From: Pseudoflavonifractor sp. AF19-9AC
GTDB lineage: Bacteria; Bacillota; Clostridia; Oscillospirales; Oscillospiraceae
Length of the DNA: 64,000 nt
Direction of reading: 5' to 3'
Assembly: GCF_003478995.1 (NCBI RefSeq)
Contig: NZ_QUGI01000001.1
Location: 481,447-545,446 of the forward strand
In this document: positions 14,838 through 24,369 of the stretch, piece after piece
Numbering within the stretch: position 1 is the stretch's first letter
Layout: every line of letters starts with the position of its first letter
Position numbers and translations under genes: made by a program
The notes under the pieces: model-generated
What the model was told of the DNA's origin: nothing
Database searches by the model: none
What the model saw: only the letters and a program-made list of their open reading frames with translations

Positions 14838-16145
14838 CTACCCAATTTCTAAAAGATCATTCCAGAGTGAGTCAATCTGAGCAGAATTAAATGTTATTTC
14901 AGCGCACAGCTTGTAAAGGCGGCGCTTGTAAACGGTCTCCTTGGCCGCGTATTGACCCTGGATAAAACAGGCGGTACCGAAGCAGAACTTCACGGAAGAG
15001 ATGTCCTCAGAAGGGACTGTGGTCAGTACACAGTCTTTTCGCAGTTTTCCCATCCTGCCCAATATGAAAGCGGCCTGATAATCATTCCGGTTATAGCGGA
15101 CGATAACCTCCTTTGTATGCGCAGAAAAAATCGCGCGGAGGATGTCATCGTTGAGCAATTCTGCCAAAAACGGTGCCTGGATAAAGATGCGCGGTGCCTT
15201 AAAAGCGGCGCAATGGTACAGAATATCCTGAAGTTCTCCATCCAGCAGCGGGCGGTCGGCGTAATAGGCCGCTTCCAGTAAATCTGCCCAGTCACTCTGC
15301 ACTCCACGGAGTTTGAACGCCGCAATCAAGTCGTGGGGCAGTTGTTCCTCCTCCGGGGAGGCGGCGCAAGGACGGTTGGGCGGAGAGAAGAGGTTCCAGG
15401 CGCCCAAGTGTCGGCAGTTGAGCTGTTCCGCCAGCACATCTGCATAGGCTTGGATTCCAGACTGGAAGTGAAAGGCCAGGGAGCGATCCGCCTGATTTAG
15501 ATATACGAAGCAGAACTCGCGCTGATAGGACAGTGTGTGATAGGAGATATCAAGAATCCGATACAGCTCAGCGCTCTCAGCAGTACTCTGGAATACCACA
15601 TTGGCCAGACGGCTCTCTCGGTAAATTACTGCTAGCGTATCGAACTGACTGCGCAGGAATTCCATATTGAGTGGATACTTCTCCAGAAGGTATGCCTGCC
15701 CCCGCGGCGGCTCCCGGTAGGTGCCCAAGAGGGGCGTATCCGAGACCTCACCGGTGATCTGGTTTACCGATATGCGGCTGAGCTGGCTGCGCAAAGTCTT
15801 GACCTTCTTCTGGCTCTCCAGCACCTTTTTCCCCAAATCAGTCAGGACAATGTCGCCACAGGAAACAGCGGCGAGCTGCTCACTGTCCAGCTGTGATACG
15901 ATTTGTAGCATAATACTTTCTGGCAGACCAAACTGATCGGCAAGATCGGGGAGGGATTTGGCACCGATGCGGATGGCGGTGAGGACACATTCTTGAACAA
16001 AGGAGAGCACCTGGACACGCCGTTCCCAGACAGTCAAGCCGATTTCCTGGACAGGAATATAGACTGGAACCCGACAGATGAAATCATAGCCGGAAAGCTG
16101 CGGAGGAATGTATTTATCAACATTTTTTTGCCATTCAGATAGCAT
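14838..16145 (-). CDS. Mokosh type I MkoB-like partner, possible degenerate PLD domain
   Basis: A 435-residue protein encoded downstream of, and overlapping by 11 bases with, the kinase-helicase gene. The N-terminal half contains a winged-helix-like segment (about 50-110, SLPDLADQFGLPESIMLQI). The C-terminal third (IFIQAPFLAELLNDDILRAI, then AHTKEVIVRYN and ISSVKFCFGTACFI) has the spacing of a phospholipase-D-like fold. A textbook HxKxxxxD motif is not visible: the expected site reads SVKFCFGT. In Mokosh type I defence a PLD nuclease partners a kinase-helicase, and that pairing drives this call. Start ATG 16145 has AAAGGAG 7 bases upstream. Both the PLD assignment and its activity are uncertain. 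Confidence 0.55.
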   Translation of the reverse strand: MLSEWQKNVDKYIPPQLSGYDFICRVPVYIPVQEIGLTVWERRVQVLSFVQECVLTAIRIGAKSLPDLADQFGLPESIMLQIVSQLDSEQLAAVSCGDIVLTDLGKKVLESQKKVKTLRSQLSRISVNQITGEVSDTPLLGTYREPPRGQAYLLEKYPLNMEFLRSQFDTLAVIYRESRLANVVFQSTAESAELYRILDISYHTLSYQREFCFVYLNQADRSLAFHFQSGIQAYADVLAEQLNCRHLGAWNLFSPPNRPCAASPEEEQLPHDLIAAFKLRGVQSDWADLLEAAYYADRPLLDGELQDILYHCAAFKAPRIFIQAPFLAELLNDDILRAIFSAHTKEVIVRYNRNDYQAAFILGRMGKLRKDCVLTTVPSEDISSVKFCFGTACFIQGQYAAKETVYKRRLYKLCAEITFNSAQIDSLWNDLLEIG

Positions 16146-19100
16146 TTGTAAACTCCTTTATATCGATTTCCTGACAAAACTCGGGATGCTCCTGCATATA
16201 GCTGATCACATAGGGAAAGCGGTTGCCGGGGATACGGGGATTGCGGAGAAACTTTCCGTCACCGACAATGATCAAGGCCCGTTTCGCGCGGGAGAAGGCA
16301 ACATTCAGCCGTGCTTCCTCTTTCAAGAATCCGATACGCCGCTGATTGCTGCTTCGGACGGTGGAGTAGATGATGATGTCACGCTGACTGCCCTGGAATG
16401 CATCCACGGTGTTGATATCGACTTCAATGTGGCTCAATGGGATTTGCTTGAGGCGGTTCCGGATTAGCTCCAGCTGCGCCCGGTATGGCGTGATGATGCC
16501 GATGGAATACTTCTCCCCTTGAGCGGAGATTTCTTGGTTCAGCCTTTGCAAGCAGCTTTGGATCACAGTGACTTCCAGATGGTTGATGTATCCGCGTTGG
16601 TGCCCGACGGATTGTTCAAAGCGGACGGAACCGGCATTGGAGGTGGTTAGCCAGGTGATGGCGCAGTTATTGAGCATGGGAAGGTTCGTAGTTCGCTCAG
16701 ATGCCTTAACGCCATTTTGCACTTTGCTATCGTAAAAAAGAAAGCTGATGAGATCGCCGATCGCCGGGTGCATCCGGTACTGGGTGGAAAGCGTCTCTTT
16801 ACAGCTGTCAGGCAGGATGTCAAACAGTTTCCCGAACCCGGTGTTTTGAAGCTCATCGATCTGGGAAGACTGGAAGCTGGCTTTGAGGGCATTCCGATCA
16901 AAGACCGGTGGCAGTTGCTTGTGGTCGCCCACTAGAATTGCCTTTCGTGCCCGAACCAAGGGAACCATGATTTCCGGCAGAGTTGCCTTTGCTGCTTCGT
17001 CTACAATCACATAGTCGAAGGTCGAGTCACGGACGCGGGGATCCGAAATGACGCCAATGCAAGTACCTACGATAATGGAAGCGTTTTTGATATAAAACTC
17101 TCCCAGCTCATTGCTCTCACTGATGCGTCGGATCCATTGTTCGGAAATCAGGCAGCTCTGTACGTAAGGATTGGTGCGGCTTTTCCCGTAAGTGTTTTCA
17201 AAGTCTGTGGCAACCCGTTCCAGACGTATGCGCTCTGTTTCTTCCAGATTTGCAAGTTTCAGCTCTTCCAACACTTGTGCGTATTTACAGAATGGCTCCA
17301 TGGGGATGTGCTGTTCCAATAAACGTTGGGCCAGCCACGCTTTACAGTTCTCAACGCTTTCCTTCACCCATAGGGTCTGGCAGTGGTCCAATCCGAACCG
17401 TTCATTGATCTTGGGGTCAATATTTTCCTCGTGACCAATACGGATGGTCGTATGTTCCAGATAGGCTGCAAGGTCTTCCAGCAGTTTATCCACAGCGGCA
17501 TGAGATTGGGACACAATCAAAATTTTCTGATCCAGTGCAGGATTCCGTTGGTTTTCCCCCAGAATCTGCCGGATTACTTCCACCAGGACATTGGTTTTGC
17601 CGGTGCCTGGAGGCCCCTGGATCAAAGCAATATCCTCCGCCTCCAGCGCTTTCCGGACCGCGCGCTTCTGGGTAAAATCCAGCTGTTCATTATAGAAGCA
17701 GGGCATAACCTTGAGCTGGAAATACCCGGGCTGCTCGGCACCCACAAAAATGCTCTTCAGATTTCCGCCGTTGGCGGTCTCAGATCGGCGGAATTCCTCC
17801 AGTGCTGCCTCCTGGCGGCGGTACTGCTGGATCTCTTTGCGGTAATCCAAACAGATAGAACCATTGTTCGGCATCCGGGGCTTCCTGGGTGCGGCCTTGA
17901 TAGCCATCACAGCGCCGTCCTCCCGGTATTCCCAGAAGGTGCCGACCTCTGCCAGAATTGGCTTCTTTTTGAAACGCCCACGCTGCTCAAAAATAAACAG
18001 GGTATCCTGGCTGAACGTCTCATCCGGCACGCTGTCCGGATCCAGCCGGAACAGGAACATCCCGTCTTCGTAGCGGACACTTGTGTAGTACAACCGGACA
18101 GTATTCTTAGACGCGTCTGCGATCATAGCTTGGATGAATTCCCGCCAGATACCGTACTGTGTGTCGTATTCCCGGTCGATATTTTTCTGCGAGTGGATAT
18201 CCGCTTGGAAATCAGCAATCCGGTTGCTTAGGATCTGGCTGCAATTGTTGGGAAGAGGGGTGTTTGCGATTCTGTGCGAAAACAGAAATTGGAAATGCCC
18301 AGGAACCTCCATGGAAAAGCGCTTGTGCTGCTCCCGCTTGAAGGCATCCAGCCGGCGGAAAGAGACCACCTGGAAAAAATCGTCCGACAAAACGCATTCC
18401 ATTGAGATGCTGATGCCGTCAAAGCAATAGATGGAGGTCTGACCCTCGGCACGAAGACGGATCAAGCCGCCCGCAAACTGGGCGGGAAGGAAGCTGTCCA
18501 GCAACTCTAAATAGGGCATATCCCGCCGTACCAGGTTACGTCTTTTCAGATCGTCGAGCGCATTGGTGGGGACGGCGAAGAAGTACCGCTCGTCGCTACC
18601 GCAATACCGCTGGTAGAGCGGAGCCAGGGCCAGTTCGCAGTCATCAATGTTTTCATATCGGTCCGCCGGGGCAGGGGCACACATCTTCAAAAGGACTTCC
18701 TTTAACTTTACATCGATGCCGCCAGCGGATTGGATAGCCGTGGGCATTTCAGCAGCCGTCACTGGGACTTCACCGGTGAAAAGAAAATAAATGACAGCAC
18801 CCAGCGAATAGATATCGCTGCGCTCTGTTGCATTTTCACTGTGGACGGTTACTTCCGGCGCGGAATAATTCTGGGTAGCGAACTGATATGTGGTTCCGTC
18901 CTGGAACATCCCGCGGATTTTTGCGATTCCGAAATCAATCAGTTTCAGCTCAAACGAGTCGGTAATGAGGATGTTGGAGGGATTGATATCCCGGTGAATC
19001 ACGGAGTTTCGATGGGCGTGTTGGATGGCGTTGGTCAGCTGCTTTACCAGGTTGTACCGGGTGGAGGCATTCGGGATCACGTCTAGCATCTGGGACAGGG

Positions 19101-19374
19101 GACGTCCCTGAACATACTCCATGGAAATGATGCCTTCACTTCGGCCATCCGGAGCGGCCTGGATATCTGAGCGGAAGATACGGACAATATTCTCGCAGGC
19201 CTTCAGCCGCGTCAGGGCCTGTGTTTCCTTCTGAAAAATGGCTCGGTAGATAGGGGCTTCCAGATTCTGGACTCGCTTTACCACAAAGCGAAACCCTGCT
19301 TCATTTTCTACCAGCTCTACAATTGTTCCAGAGTCCCTCTGCTTGCTCAGCGTCTGAATCACTTTTTCCTCCAT
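16135..19374 (-). CDS. Ser/Thr kinase-SF1 helicase fusion, Mokosh type I MkoA-like
   Basis: A 1079-residue protein. The N-terminus is a Hanks-type kinase: Lys33 in FRFVVKRV, catalytic loop HRDINPSNIL (127-136), DFG at 147-149, APE-like APEV. A central region (about 260-540) has no recognised motif. The C-terminus is a UPF1-like SF1 helicase: Walker A GPPGTGKT (587-594), DEAA (792-795), GDHKQLPP, QYRMHP (865-870) and AFQGSQRD. This combination with a downstream PLD-type gene matches type I Mokosh anti-phage defence. ATG 19374 is chosen for its AAAGGAA site; an upstream in-frame extension of 29 codons has none. It has its own promoter (19433-19461). Confidence 0.82.
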   Translation of the reverse strand: MEEKVIQTLSKQRDSGTIVELVENEAGFRFVVKRVQNLEAPIYRAIFQKETQALTRLKACENIVRIFRSDIQAAPDGRSEGIISMEYVQGRPLSQMLDVIPNASTRYNLVKQLTNAIQHAHRNSVIHRDINPSNILITDSFELKLIDFGIAKIRGMFQDGTTYQFATQNYSAPEVTVHSENATERSDIYSLGAVIYFLFTGEVPVTAAEMPTAIQSAGGIDVKLKEVLLKMCAPAPADRYENIDDCELALAPLYQRYCGSDERYFFAVPTNALDDLKRRNLVRRDMPYLELLDSFLPAQFAGGLIRLRAEGQTSIYCFDGISISMECVLSDDFFQVVSFRRLDAFKREQHKRFSMEVPGHFQFLFSHRIANTPLPNNCSQILSNRIADFQADIHSQKNIDREYDTQYGIWREFIQAMIADASKNTVRLYYTSVRYEDGMFLFRLDPDSVPDETFSQDTLFIFEQRGRFKKKPILAEVGTFWEYREDGAVMAIKAAPRKPRMPNNGSICLDYRKEIQQYRRQEAALEEFRRSETANGGNLKSIFVGAEQPGYFQLKVMPCFYNEQLDFTQKRAVRKALEAEDIALIQGPPGTGKTNVLVEVIRQILGENQRNPALDQKILIVSQSHAAVDKLLEDLAAYLEHTTIRIGHEENIDPKINERFGLDHCQTLWVKESVENCKAWLAQRLLEQHIPMEPFCKYAQVLEELKLANLEETERIRLERVATDFENTYGKSRTNPYVQSCLISEQWIRRISESNELGEFYIKNASIIVGTCIGVISDPRVRDSTFDYVIVDEAAKATLPEIMVPLVRARKAILVGDHKQLPPVFDRNALKASFQSSQIDELQNTGFGKLFDILPDSCKETLSTQYRMHPAIGDLISFLFYDSKVQNGVKASERTTNLPMLNNCAITWLTTSNAGSVRFEQSVGHQRGYINHLEVTVIQSCLQRLNQEISAQGEKYSIGIITPYRAQLELIRNRLKQIPLSHIEVDINTVDAFQGSQRDIIIYSTVRSSNQRRIGFLKEEARLNVAFSRAKRALIIVGDGKFLRNPRIPGNRFPYVISYMQEHPEFCQEIDIKEFTNAI

Positions 19375-19432
19375 GAAATGTTCCTTTCTTCCCTTAATAG
19401 ATGGCCTAAATGCATGGTAACAGGATATTAAA

Positions 19433-19461
19433 AGTATAGCATAGACAACGGATTTCTGCAA
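19433..19461 (-). promoter_or_regulatory. Sigma-A-type promoter of the defence operon
   Basis: On the minus strand TTGCAG (19456-19461) and TATACT (19433-19438) are separated by 17 bases, about 60 bases upstream of the kinase-helicase start. Confidence 0.65.
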
Positions 19462-19553
19462 TTGTATACATAGCCGACATGATATTTCGCAGAATAAAAC
19501 TGTAAAACATCAAATTAACGTAGACAGATGTATCTTTTTCGGCAACCATAGAC

Positions 19554-19594
19554 AACTCGTCGCAAGCGAGAAATCGCTTGCGACGAGTTTTTTT
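19554..19594 (+). terminator. Orphan plus-strand terminator
   Basis: A perfect 16-bp stem (19554-19569 with 19574-19589), a GAAA loop and a T-run. It points rightward, yet no plus-strand gene lies upstream before the recombinases at 14.7 kb. It may serve a small RNA, or be the terminator of a chromosomal gene cut off when the island inserted. Confidence 0.8.
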
Positions 19595-19652
19595 CAGATT
19601 ACCACTCTCTTGTTTTGCAGCAGCGCTGTCTCAACCTGGGATGGAGCTGAGA

Positions 19653-19742
19653 ACGTCAAGACTTGACGTCAGCCACAGAGCGGACGCAGCCAGTTATATT
19701 CGTTCCCGGAGCAGGCACTGCAAGAGCCTGCTCCGATTTTTT
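19653..19742 (+). promoter_or_regulatory. Structured leader with terminator before the YczE-like gene
   Basis: ACGTCAA-GAC-TTGACGT (19653-19669) is followed by a perfect 10-bp terminator stem, 19707-19716/19726-19735, and a run of T (19737-19742). It sits about 100 bases before the gene. The layout fits transcription attenuation or a riboswitch, but I recognise no known class. An independent small RNA is equally possible. Confidence 0.5.
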
Positions 19743-19842
19743 ATGTTGGGAAAATGGCGGCTGCTGTTCTGCGATGGAACATGAGAAATACACGGTCGGA
19801 ACACAGGGAGGGGGAAAGATAGAGAACATAGGAGGATAAACA

Positions 19843-20499
19843 ATGGTTTTCATGAAGCGTGTGTTGGTTTACTGTTTGGGACTGTTTATTATGGCCCTGG
19901 GCGTTTCCTGTTCGGTCTGGTCCGATCTGGGAGTTTCTCCCATGAGTGCCATTCCCTATGTGCTCAGCCAGATTGTGCCCACGGTCAGCATGGGAACCTT
20001 TACCAGCGCACTCTTCTGCGGCTATATTCTGCTTCAGGCCATCCTGCTGGGAAGGGCCTTTCGGCTGATCCGTCTGCTTCAGATCGTGGGAACGGTCCTG
20101 TTTGGCTGGTTTGTGGACTGCACCAACTGGATTTTATCCTCTGTGCTGCCGGAGCCGGGAAATTATTTCATTCAGCTGTGTTTTCTGGCCATGGGAATTG
20201 TCTGTGTGGCCATTGGAATTTTCTTCTACATCACACCTGGGATGCCCATGCTGCCGGGAGAAGGAGTGATGCAGGTGATTTCTGAGAAATACCACATCCC
20301 CCTGCACTGGTCAAAAATTGGCTTTGATGTCACAGTAACAGCCATTGCGGTGGTGTTGAGTCTGGTGTTTTTCCATCAGCTCAACGGAATCCGGGAGGGG
20401 ACTGTGCTGGCGGCTCTGGGTGTAGGCAAATTCCTGGGTGTGTTCCGCAAACTTTGGCAGACCCATTTGAATGATTTCGTGGCGCTGGAGTACGCCTAA
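19843..20499 (+). CDS. YczE/YyaS/YitT-type membrane protein
   Basis: A 218-residue integral membrane protein with about five hydrophobic segments (LVYCLGLFIMALGVSC, FCGYILLQAILLG, LLQIVGTVLFGWFV, LCFLAMGIVCVAIGIFFY, VTVTAIAVVLSLVFF). The motif SDLGVSPMSAIPYVLSQ and a later GEGVMQVIS are typical of the YczE/YitT superfamily, whose transport role is not settled. Start ATG 19843 follows AGGAGG by 7 bases. Its leader contains a terminator-like structure. First clearly chromosomal gene to the right of the island. Confidence 0.75.
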   Translation: MVFMKRVLVYCLGLFIMALGVSCSVWSDLGVSPMSAIPYVLSQIVPTVSMGTFTSALFCGYILLQAILLGRAFRLIRLLQIVGTVLFGWFVDCTNWILSSVLPEPGNYFIQLCFLAMGIVCVAIGIFFYITPGMPMLPGEGVMQVISEKYHIPLHWSKIGFDVTVTAIAVVLSLVFFHQLNGIREGTVLAALGVGKFLGVFRKLWQTHLNDFVALEYA

Positions 20500-20705
20500 G
20501 CGGAGCGGTTGGTCCTCCTTTGGGCAAGGTTACGAAATGGAGAGAAATCTGCCGTGTGCCATTCAAGGCTGCAGCGGATTTTTCCATTTCCTGCCTGCGC
20601 AAACCCAATGGCACTTTCCAAGGGAAAAAACTTGTGATAAAATTACCCATATCCCTAAAAGGCGGCGGGGCCGCCTGTCCCTTTGTCCGAGAAAGGAGGA
20701 CACTC

Positions 20706-22460
20706 TTGCTGGATTCCCTGTTTTTTCCCCAGCCGCTGCTGGCAGCGCTGGAGGAGGTTTTGGAGCAGAACCAGACCGCCCTGTGGTGGTACACGGCGCT
20801 GGTCCGGTTTGTGTTCCCGATTTTGGCCCTTCTGATTTTGCTGCGGGCATTCCGGGGGCTGCTTCGCCTGCGCCGTACCCCGGAGTGCTGGGGGCAGCTG
20901 GCTCTGCCTGGCGGCGGGTCCATTCCCATCTGCCACTGGGAGAATATCCTGGGGCGGGCGCCTCTGGCCGACATTCGCCTGGACTTTCCCACGGTGTCCC
21001 GGCAGCACGCGGTGCTGGTGCGGGAGGAGTCGGGGGCATGGAAGGTGACAGACCTGGGTTCCAAGGGCGGGACCTTGGTCAATGGAGCCGCCGTGGAGGG
21101 AAGCGCTCCCTTACAGATGGGAGACACCCTGTCGGTAGGCGGCATTGAGCTGCTCTTTTTGCCCCTGTCCCAGGAGGAGGAGAAGAAACTCCTCAGTCGG
21201 CGCCGGTCAGAGGGGCCGGTGTCCATGTGGCCCTCGCTGCTGCTTCTGACGCTGTTTCAGATTCTGGCTGCGGTGCAGCTGCTCATCGGCAATCTGGAAG
21301 AGCGGGGGCTTTATCCCCTGGTGATGCTGGCGCTGACCGCCGTGATGTGGCTCTATGTGCTGATTATGCGTGGATTGGGCAGCCGGGGCTTTGAACTGGA
21401 GACCATCGCCTTTTTCCTGTCCACCTTGTCTTTGGCGGTGACGTTGTCCTCCGCGCCGGCGTCGGTGGTAAAACAGCTGGTGGCGCTGGTGCTGGGGCTG
21501 ATCTTTCTGGTTGTCCTGGGCATCTGGCTGCGGGATACCGCCCGGATCCAGAAGCTGCGCTGGCTCATGGCCGGACTGGCTATCGGCCTTCTGCTGGCTA
21601 CGGTGGTACTGGGCCAGACCAAATACGGGGCGTCCAACTGGATTATCCTGGGCCCCTTTTCCTTCCAGCCCTCGGAGATTGCCAAGATCTTTTACATTTT
21701 TGCCGGTGCGGCGGGGCTGGAGCGGCTGTTCCGGCGGCGAAATCTGTGGCTCTTCATGGTGATGACCGGGGCCTGCCTGCTGTGTCTGGCCAAAATGAGC
21801 GACTTCGGCACGGCGAGTATTTTCTTTGCCACCTTCCTGGTCATTGCCTATCTGCGCTCAGGAGATTTTGCCACGCTGTCCCTGATCTGCGGCGGAGCGG
21901 TGTTTGCCGGGGTGCTCATTCTTCAATTCAAACCCTACATTTTCCGCCGCTTTGCCTCCTGGGGGCACGCCTGGGAGGCGGCCTCCTCCACCGGCTATCA
22001 GCAGACCCGTGCCATGTCGGCGGCGGCCTCCGGCGGCCTTGTTGGCATGGGGCCGGGGGAGGGCTGGCTGAAAAACATCGCGGCGGCGGACACCGATCTG
22101 GTGTTTGGCGTGCTGTGCGAGGAGTGGGGCCTCATCATCGCCCTGCTGGCGGTTCTGTCCATCCTGGTGCTGGCGCTGTTTGCCACCTGGGCCTGCCGTA
22201 TGGGGCGGTGCGCCTTCCCCACCATTGCGGCCTGCGCGGCGGGATCTCTGTTTGTGGTCCAGACGATGCTTAACGTTTTCGGCGCCATGGACCTGCTGCC
22301 CCTCACGGGAGTTACCTTCCCCTTTGTGTCCAACGGAGGCTCCGCCATGATCGCATCCTGGGGGCTGTTGGCCTTTTTGAAGGCAGCGGACACCAGGGAG
22401 AGGGCCAGCTTTGCCATTGAGGGCGGCTTGCGAAAGGGAAAAGGAGGTGCCCGGACATGA
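20706..22460 (+). CDS. FtsW/RodA-family glycosyltransferase with N-terminal FHA domain
   Basis: A 584-residue membrane protein. A first membrane helix (VFPILALLILL) is followed by a cytoplasmic FHA domain (about 70-150: NILGRAPLADIRL, TVSRQHAVLV, GTLVNG), which would bind phosphothreonine. The SEDS core follows with FSFQPSEIAKIF, GDFATLS and LLPLTGVTFPFVSNGGSA, typical of FtsW/RodA peptidoglycan polymerases. I place the start at TTG 20706, which has AAAGGAGG 6 bases upstream; the frame extends 62 codons further without a site. It overlaps the PBP gene by 4 bases, so the polymerase and transpeptidase form a pair. The FHA domain suggests control by a PASTA-type Ser/Thr kinase. Confidence 0.88.
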   Translation: MLDSLFFPQPLLAALEEVLEQNQTALWWYTALVRFVFPILALLILLRAFRGLLRLRRTPECWGQLALPGGGSIPICHWENILGRAPLADIRLDFPTVSRQHAVLVREESGAWKVTDLGSKGGTLVNGAAVEGSAPLQMGDTLSVGGIELLFLPLSQEEEKKLLSRRRSEGPVSMWPSLLLLTLFQILAAVQLLIGNLEERGLYPLVMLALTAVMWLYVLIMRGLGSRGFELETIAFFLSTLSLAVTLSSAPASVVKQLVALVLGLIFLVVLGIWLRDTARIQKLRWLMAGLAIGLLLATVVLGQTKYGASNWIILGPFSFQPSEIAKIFYIFAGAAGLERLFRRRNLWLFMVMTGACLLCLAKMSDFGTASIFFATFLVIAYLRSGDFATLSLICGGAVFAGVLILQFKPYIFRRFASWGHAWEAASSTGYQQTRAMSAAASGGLVGMGPGEGWLKNIAAADTDLVFGVLCEEWGLIIALLAVLSILVLALFATWACRMGRCAFPTIAACAAGSLFVVQTMLNVFGAMDLLPLTGVTFPFVSNGGSAMIASWGLLAFLKAADTRERASFAIEGGLRKGKGGART

Positions 22461-23833
22461 AAAAACTGGAACGTCGGGCCCTTTTGTGCCTGGTGCTGGC
22501 GGGCTGCCTGCTGGCGGGCCTGGTGCTGTTTGTAGGATTGTGGGCTGTGCGGGGGGAACACTGGGCCTCCTCCGCTTTTAATCGTCACCTCTACAACAAA
22601 CAGGGCATTTTGATGAGCGGCACCGTGCTGGACCGAAACGGCGAGATACTCACCACCGTGGACGAGGACGGAAACCGGGTCTATGTGGGAGACAAAGCCA
22701 GGCGGACCTCTACTCTCCATGTGGTGGGAGATCCCTATGGAAATATCAGCACCGGAGCACTCAGTGCCTTTGCCCAGAAGCTGACGGGCTATAATTTGAT
22801 TTTTGGCGCCTTTGGGGCAGAGCAGGGAGGCAACAACCTCTATCTCACCATAGACGCCCACCTGAACGAGGTGGCCTATCAGGCGCTGGGCGGAAAGAAG
22901 GGGACCGTAGCCGTCTATAACTATAAGACGGGAGAGATCCTCTGCCTGGTCTCCGCCCCCGCTTATGACCCCATGAACATTCCCTCCGATCTGGAGGAAA
23001 ATGAGAAGTATGAGGGAGCCTATTTAAACCGCTTCCTGTCCTCCACCTTTACCCCGGGCTCTGTGTTCAAGACGGTGACCCTGGCGGCGGCCCTGGAGGA
23101 GATCCCGGATCTGGAGAGCCGCACCTGGACCTGCGAGGGCTCCACCCAGATTGGAGAGGGTGTGGTCACCTGTATCTCCGCCCACGGAGAACAGGACATC
23201 CGGGAGGCACTGGCCAACTCCTGCAACGGAGTGTTTGGCCAGCTGGCGGTGGAGCTGGGGGGCGACACCCTGGAGCGCTACGCCGAAAAGGCGGGGCTGA
23301 CCAGTTCCTACTCCATCAACGGAATATCCACCGCCAAGGGGAGCTTTTCCTTTGGGGATGACGTGTCTACCACCGATCTGGCCTGGGCCGGAGTGGGGCA
23401 ATACCACGACAGCGTCAATCCCTGCGCCCTGATGATCTACATGGGGGCCATTGCCAACGGCGGCAAGGCGGCGGTGCCCTGTCTCATTCAAAAGGTGGAG
23501 AGCCAGGGGCTGCCTTCTCTGCCCCAGTTTACCCGGAAGACAAAGACGCTCATCTCCTCGGATACAGCGGAGACTGTGGCGGAGATGATGATGAACAACG
23601 TGCAGACGGCTTATGGAACCAAGCGCTTTCCCAACATGGAGCTGGGCGCCAAGTCCGGTACGGCAGAGGTGGGACCGGAGGAAAAGCCCCACGCCTGGTT
23701 TACCGGCTTTTTGAAGAATGAAGAGGCACCCTACGCCTTTGTAGTCCTGGTGGAAAACGGAGGCAGCGGCGCGGATGTGGCCGGTACGGTGGCCTCCAAA
23801 GTGTTGAAGGCGGCGTTGGAGCAGGTGGGCTGA
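22457..23833 (+). CDS. Penicillin-binding protein (class B-like transpeptidase)
   Basis: A 458-residue protein with an N-terminal membrane anchor (CLVLAGCLLAGLVLFVGLW). Its transpeptidase domain carries all three motifs: SVFK (active Ser202, in TPGSVFKT), SCN (255-257) and KSG (398-400). It is shorter than classical PBP2/PBP3 and lacks a large dimerisation domain, like the PbpA-type partners of FHA-FtsW proteins. It crosslinks peptidoglycan outside the membrane. ATG overlaps the FtsW stop (ATGA). Confidence 0.9.
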   Translation: MKKLERRALLCLVLAGCLLAGLVLFVGLWAVRGEHWASSAFNRHLYNKQGILMSGTVLDRNGEILTTVDEDGNRVYVGDKARRTSTLHVVGDPYGNISTGALSAFAQKLTGYNLIFGAFGAEQGGNNLYLTIDAHLNEVAYQALGGKKGTVAVYNYKTGEILCLVSAPAYDPMNIPSDLEENEKYEGAYLNRFLSSTFTPGSVFKTVTLAAALEEIPDLESRTWTCEGSTQIGEGVVTCISAHGEQDIREALANSCNGVFGQLAVELGGDTLERYAEKAGLTSSYSINGISTAKGSFSFGDDVSTTDLAWAGVGQYHDSVNPCALMIYMGAIANGGKAAVPCLIQKVESQGLPSLPQFTRKTKTLISSDTAETVAEMMMNNVQTAYGTKRFPNMELGAKSGTAEVGPEEKPHAWFTGFLKNEEAPYAFVVLVENGGSGADVAGTVASKVLKAALEQVG

Positions 23834-23913
23834 ATGTGTCCGCACCTTTGGTTACTCGATCAAGTGCAGAATACGTCCGGGGGACCCGGGCAGACGAACA
23901 GGGGATGAAAACC

Positions 23914-24348
23914 ATGATGATTTCCACAAAGGGGCGCTATGCCCTTCGTGTCATGATTGAACTGGCCTCCGGAGAAGGGGGAGAGCTGATTTCCTTGAAA
24001 GAGATTGCCCAAAGTCAGGAGATTTCCGAGAAGTATCTGGAGTCCATAGTGAAAAATCTGGTGAAGGCGGGGCTGGTCGCCGGACTGCGGGGCAAGGGCG
24101 GCGGATACCGCCTAGCCTCTCCGGCTGCCCAGTGTACGGTGGGCGGTATTCTGCGGGCAGCGGAAGGCTCTGTGGCTCCTGTGGCCTGTGTGGAGGGAGA
24201 CGCCAAGCCCTGCCCGCGGCGGGAGTACTGTCCCGCGCTCCCTGTGTGGACGGAGCTGAACCGAAGGATTGATGAGTATCTGGACAGCGTCACCCTGGAA
24301 CAGGTGGTTCAGCAGGCACAGGAGATGCAATGCCACTCCCAGATTTGA
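23914..24348 (+). CDS. Rrf2-family transcriptional regulator
   Basis: A 144-residue regulator starting MMISTKGRYALRVMIEL, with a winged helix (ISEKYLESIVKNLVKAGLV), the wing GLRGKGGGYRLA, and three cysteines (CVEGDAKPCPRREYC, about 93-107) placed like the [2Fe-2S] ligands of IscR. It may sense Fe-S status, redox or cysteine. I chose ATG 23914, where Rrf2 proteins normally begin; 23905 and a longer frame from 23836 are also open. No isc/suf genes are adjacent. Confidence 0.85.
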   Translation: MMISTKGRYALRVMIELASGEGGELISLKEIAQSQEISEKYLESIVKNLVKAGLVAGLRGKGGGYRLASPAAQCTVGGILRAAEGSVAPVACVEGDAKPCPRREYCPALPVWTELNRRIDEYLDSVTLEQVVQQAQEMQCHSQI

Positions 24349-24369
24349 CGATTCGCTCTCATTTTCAGG

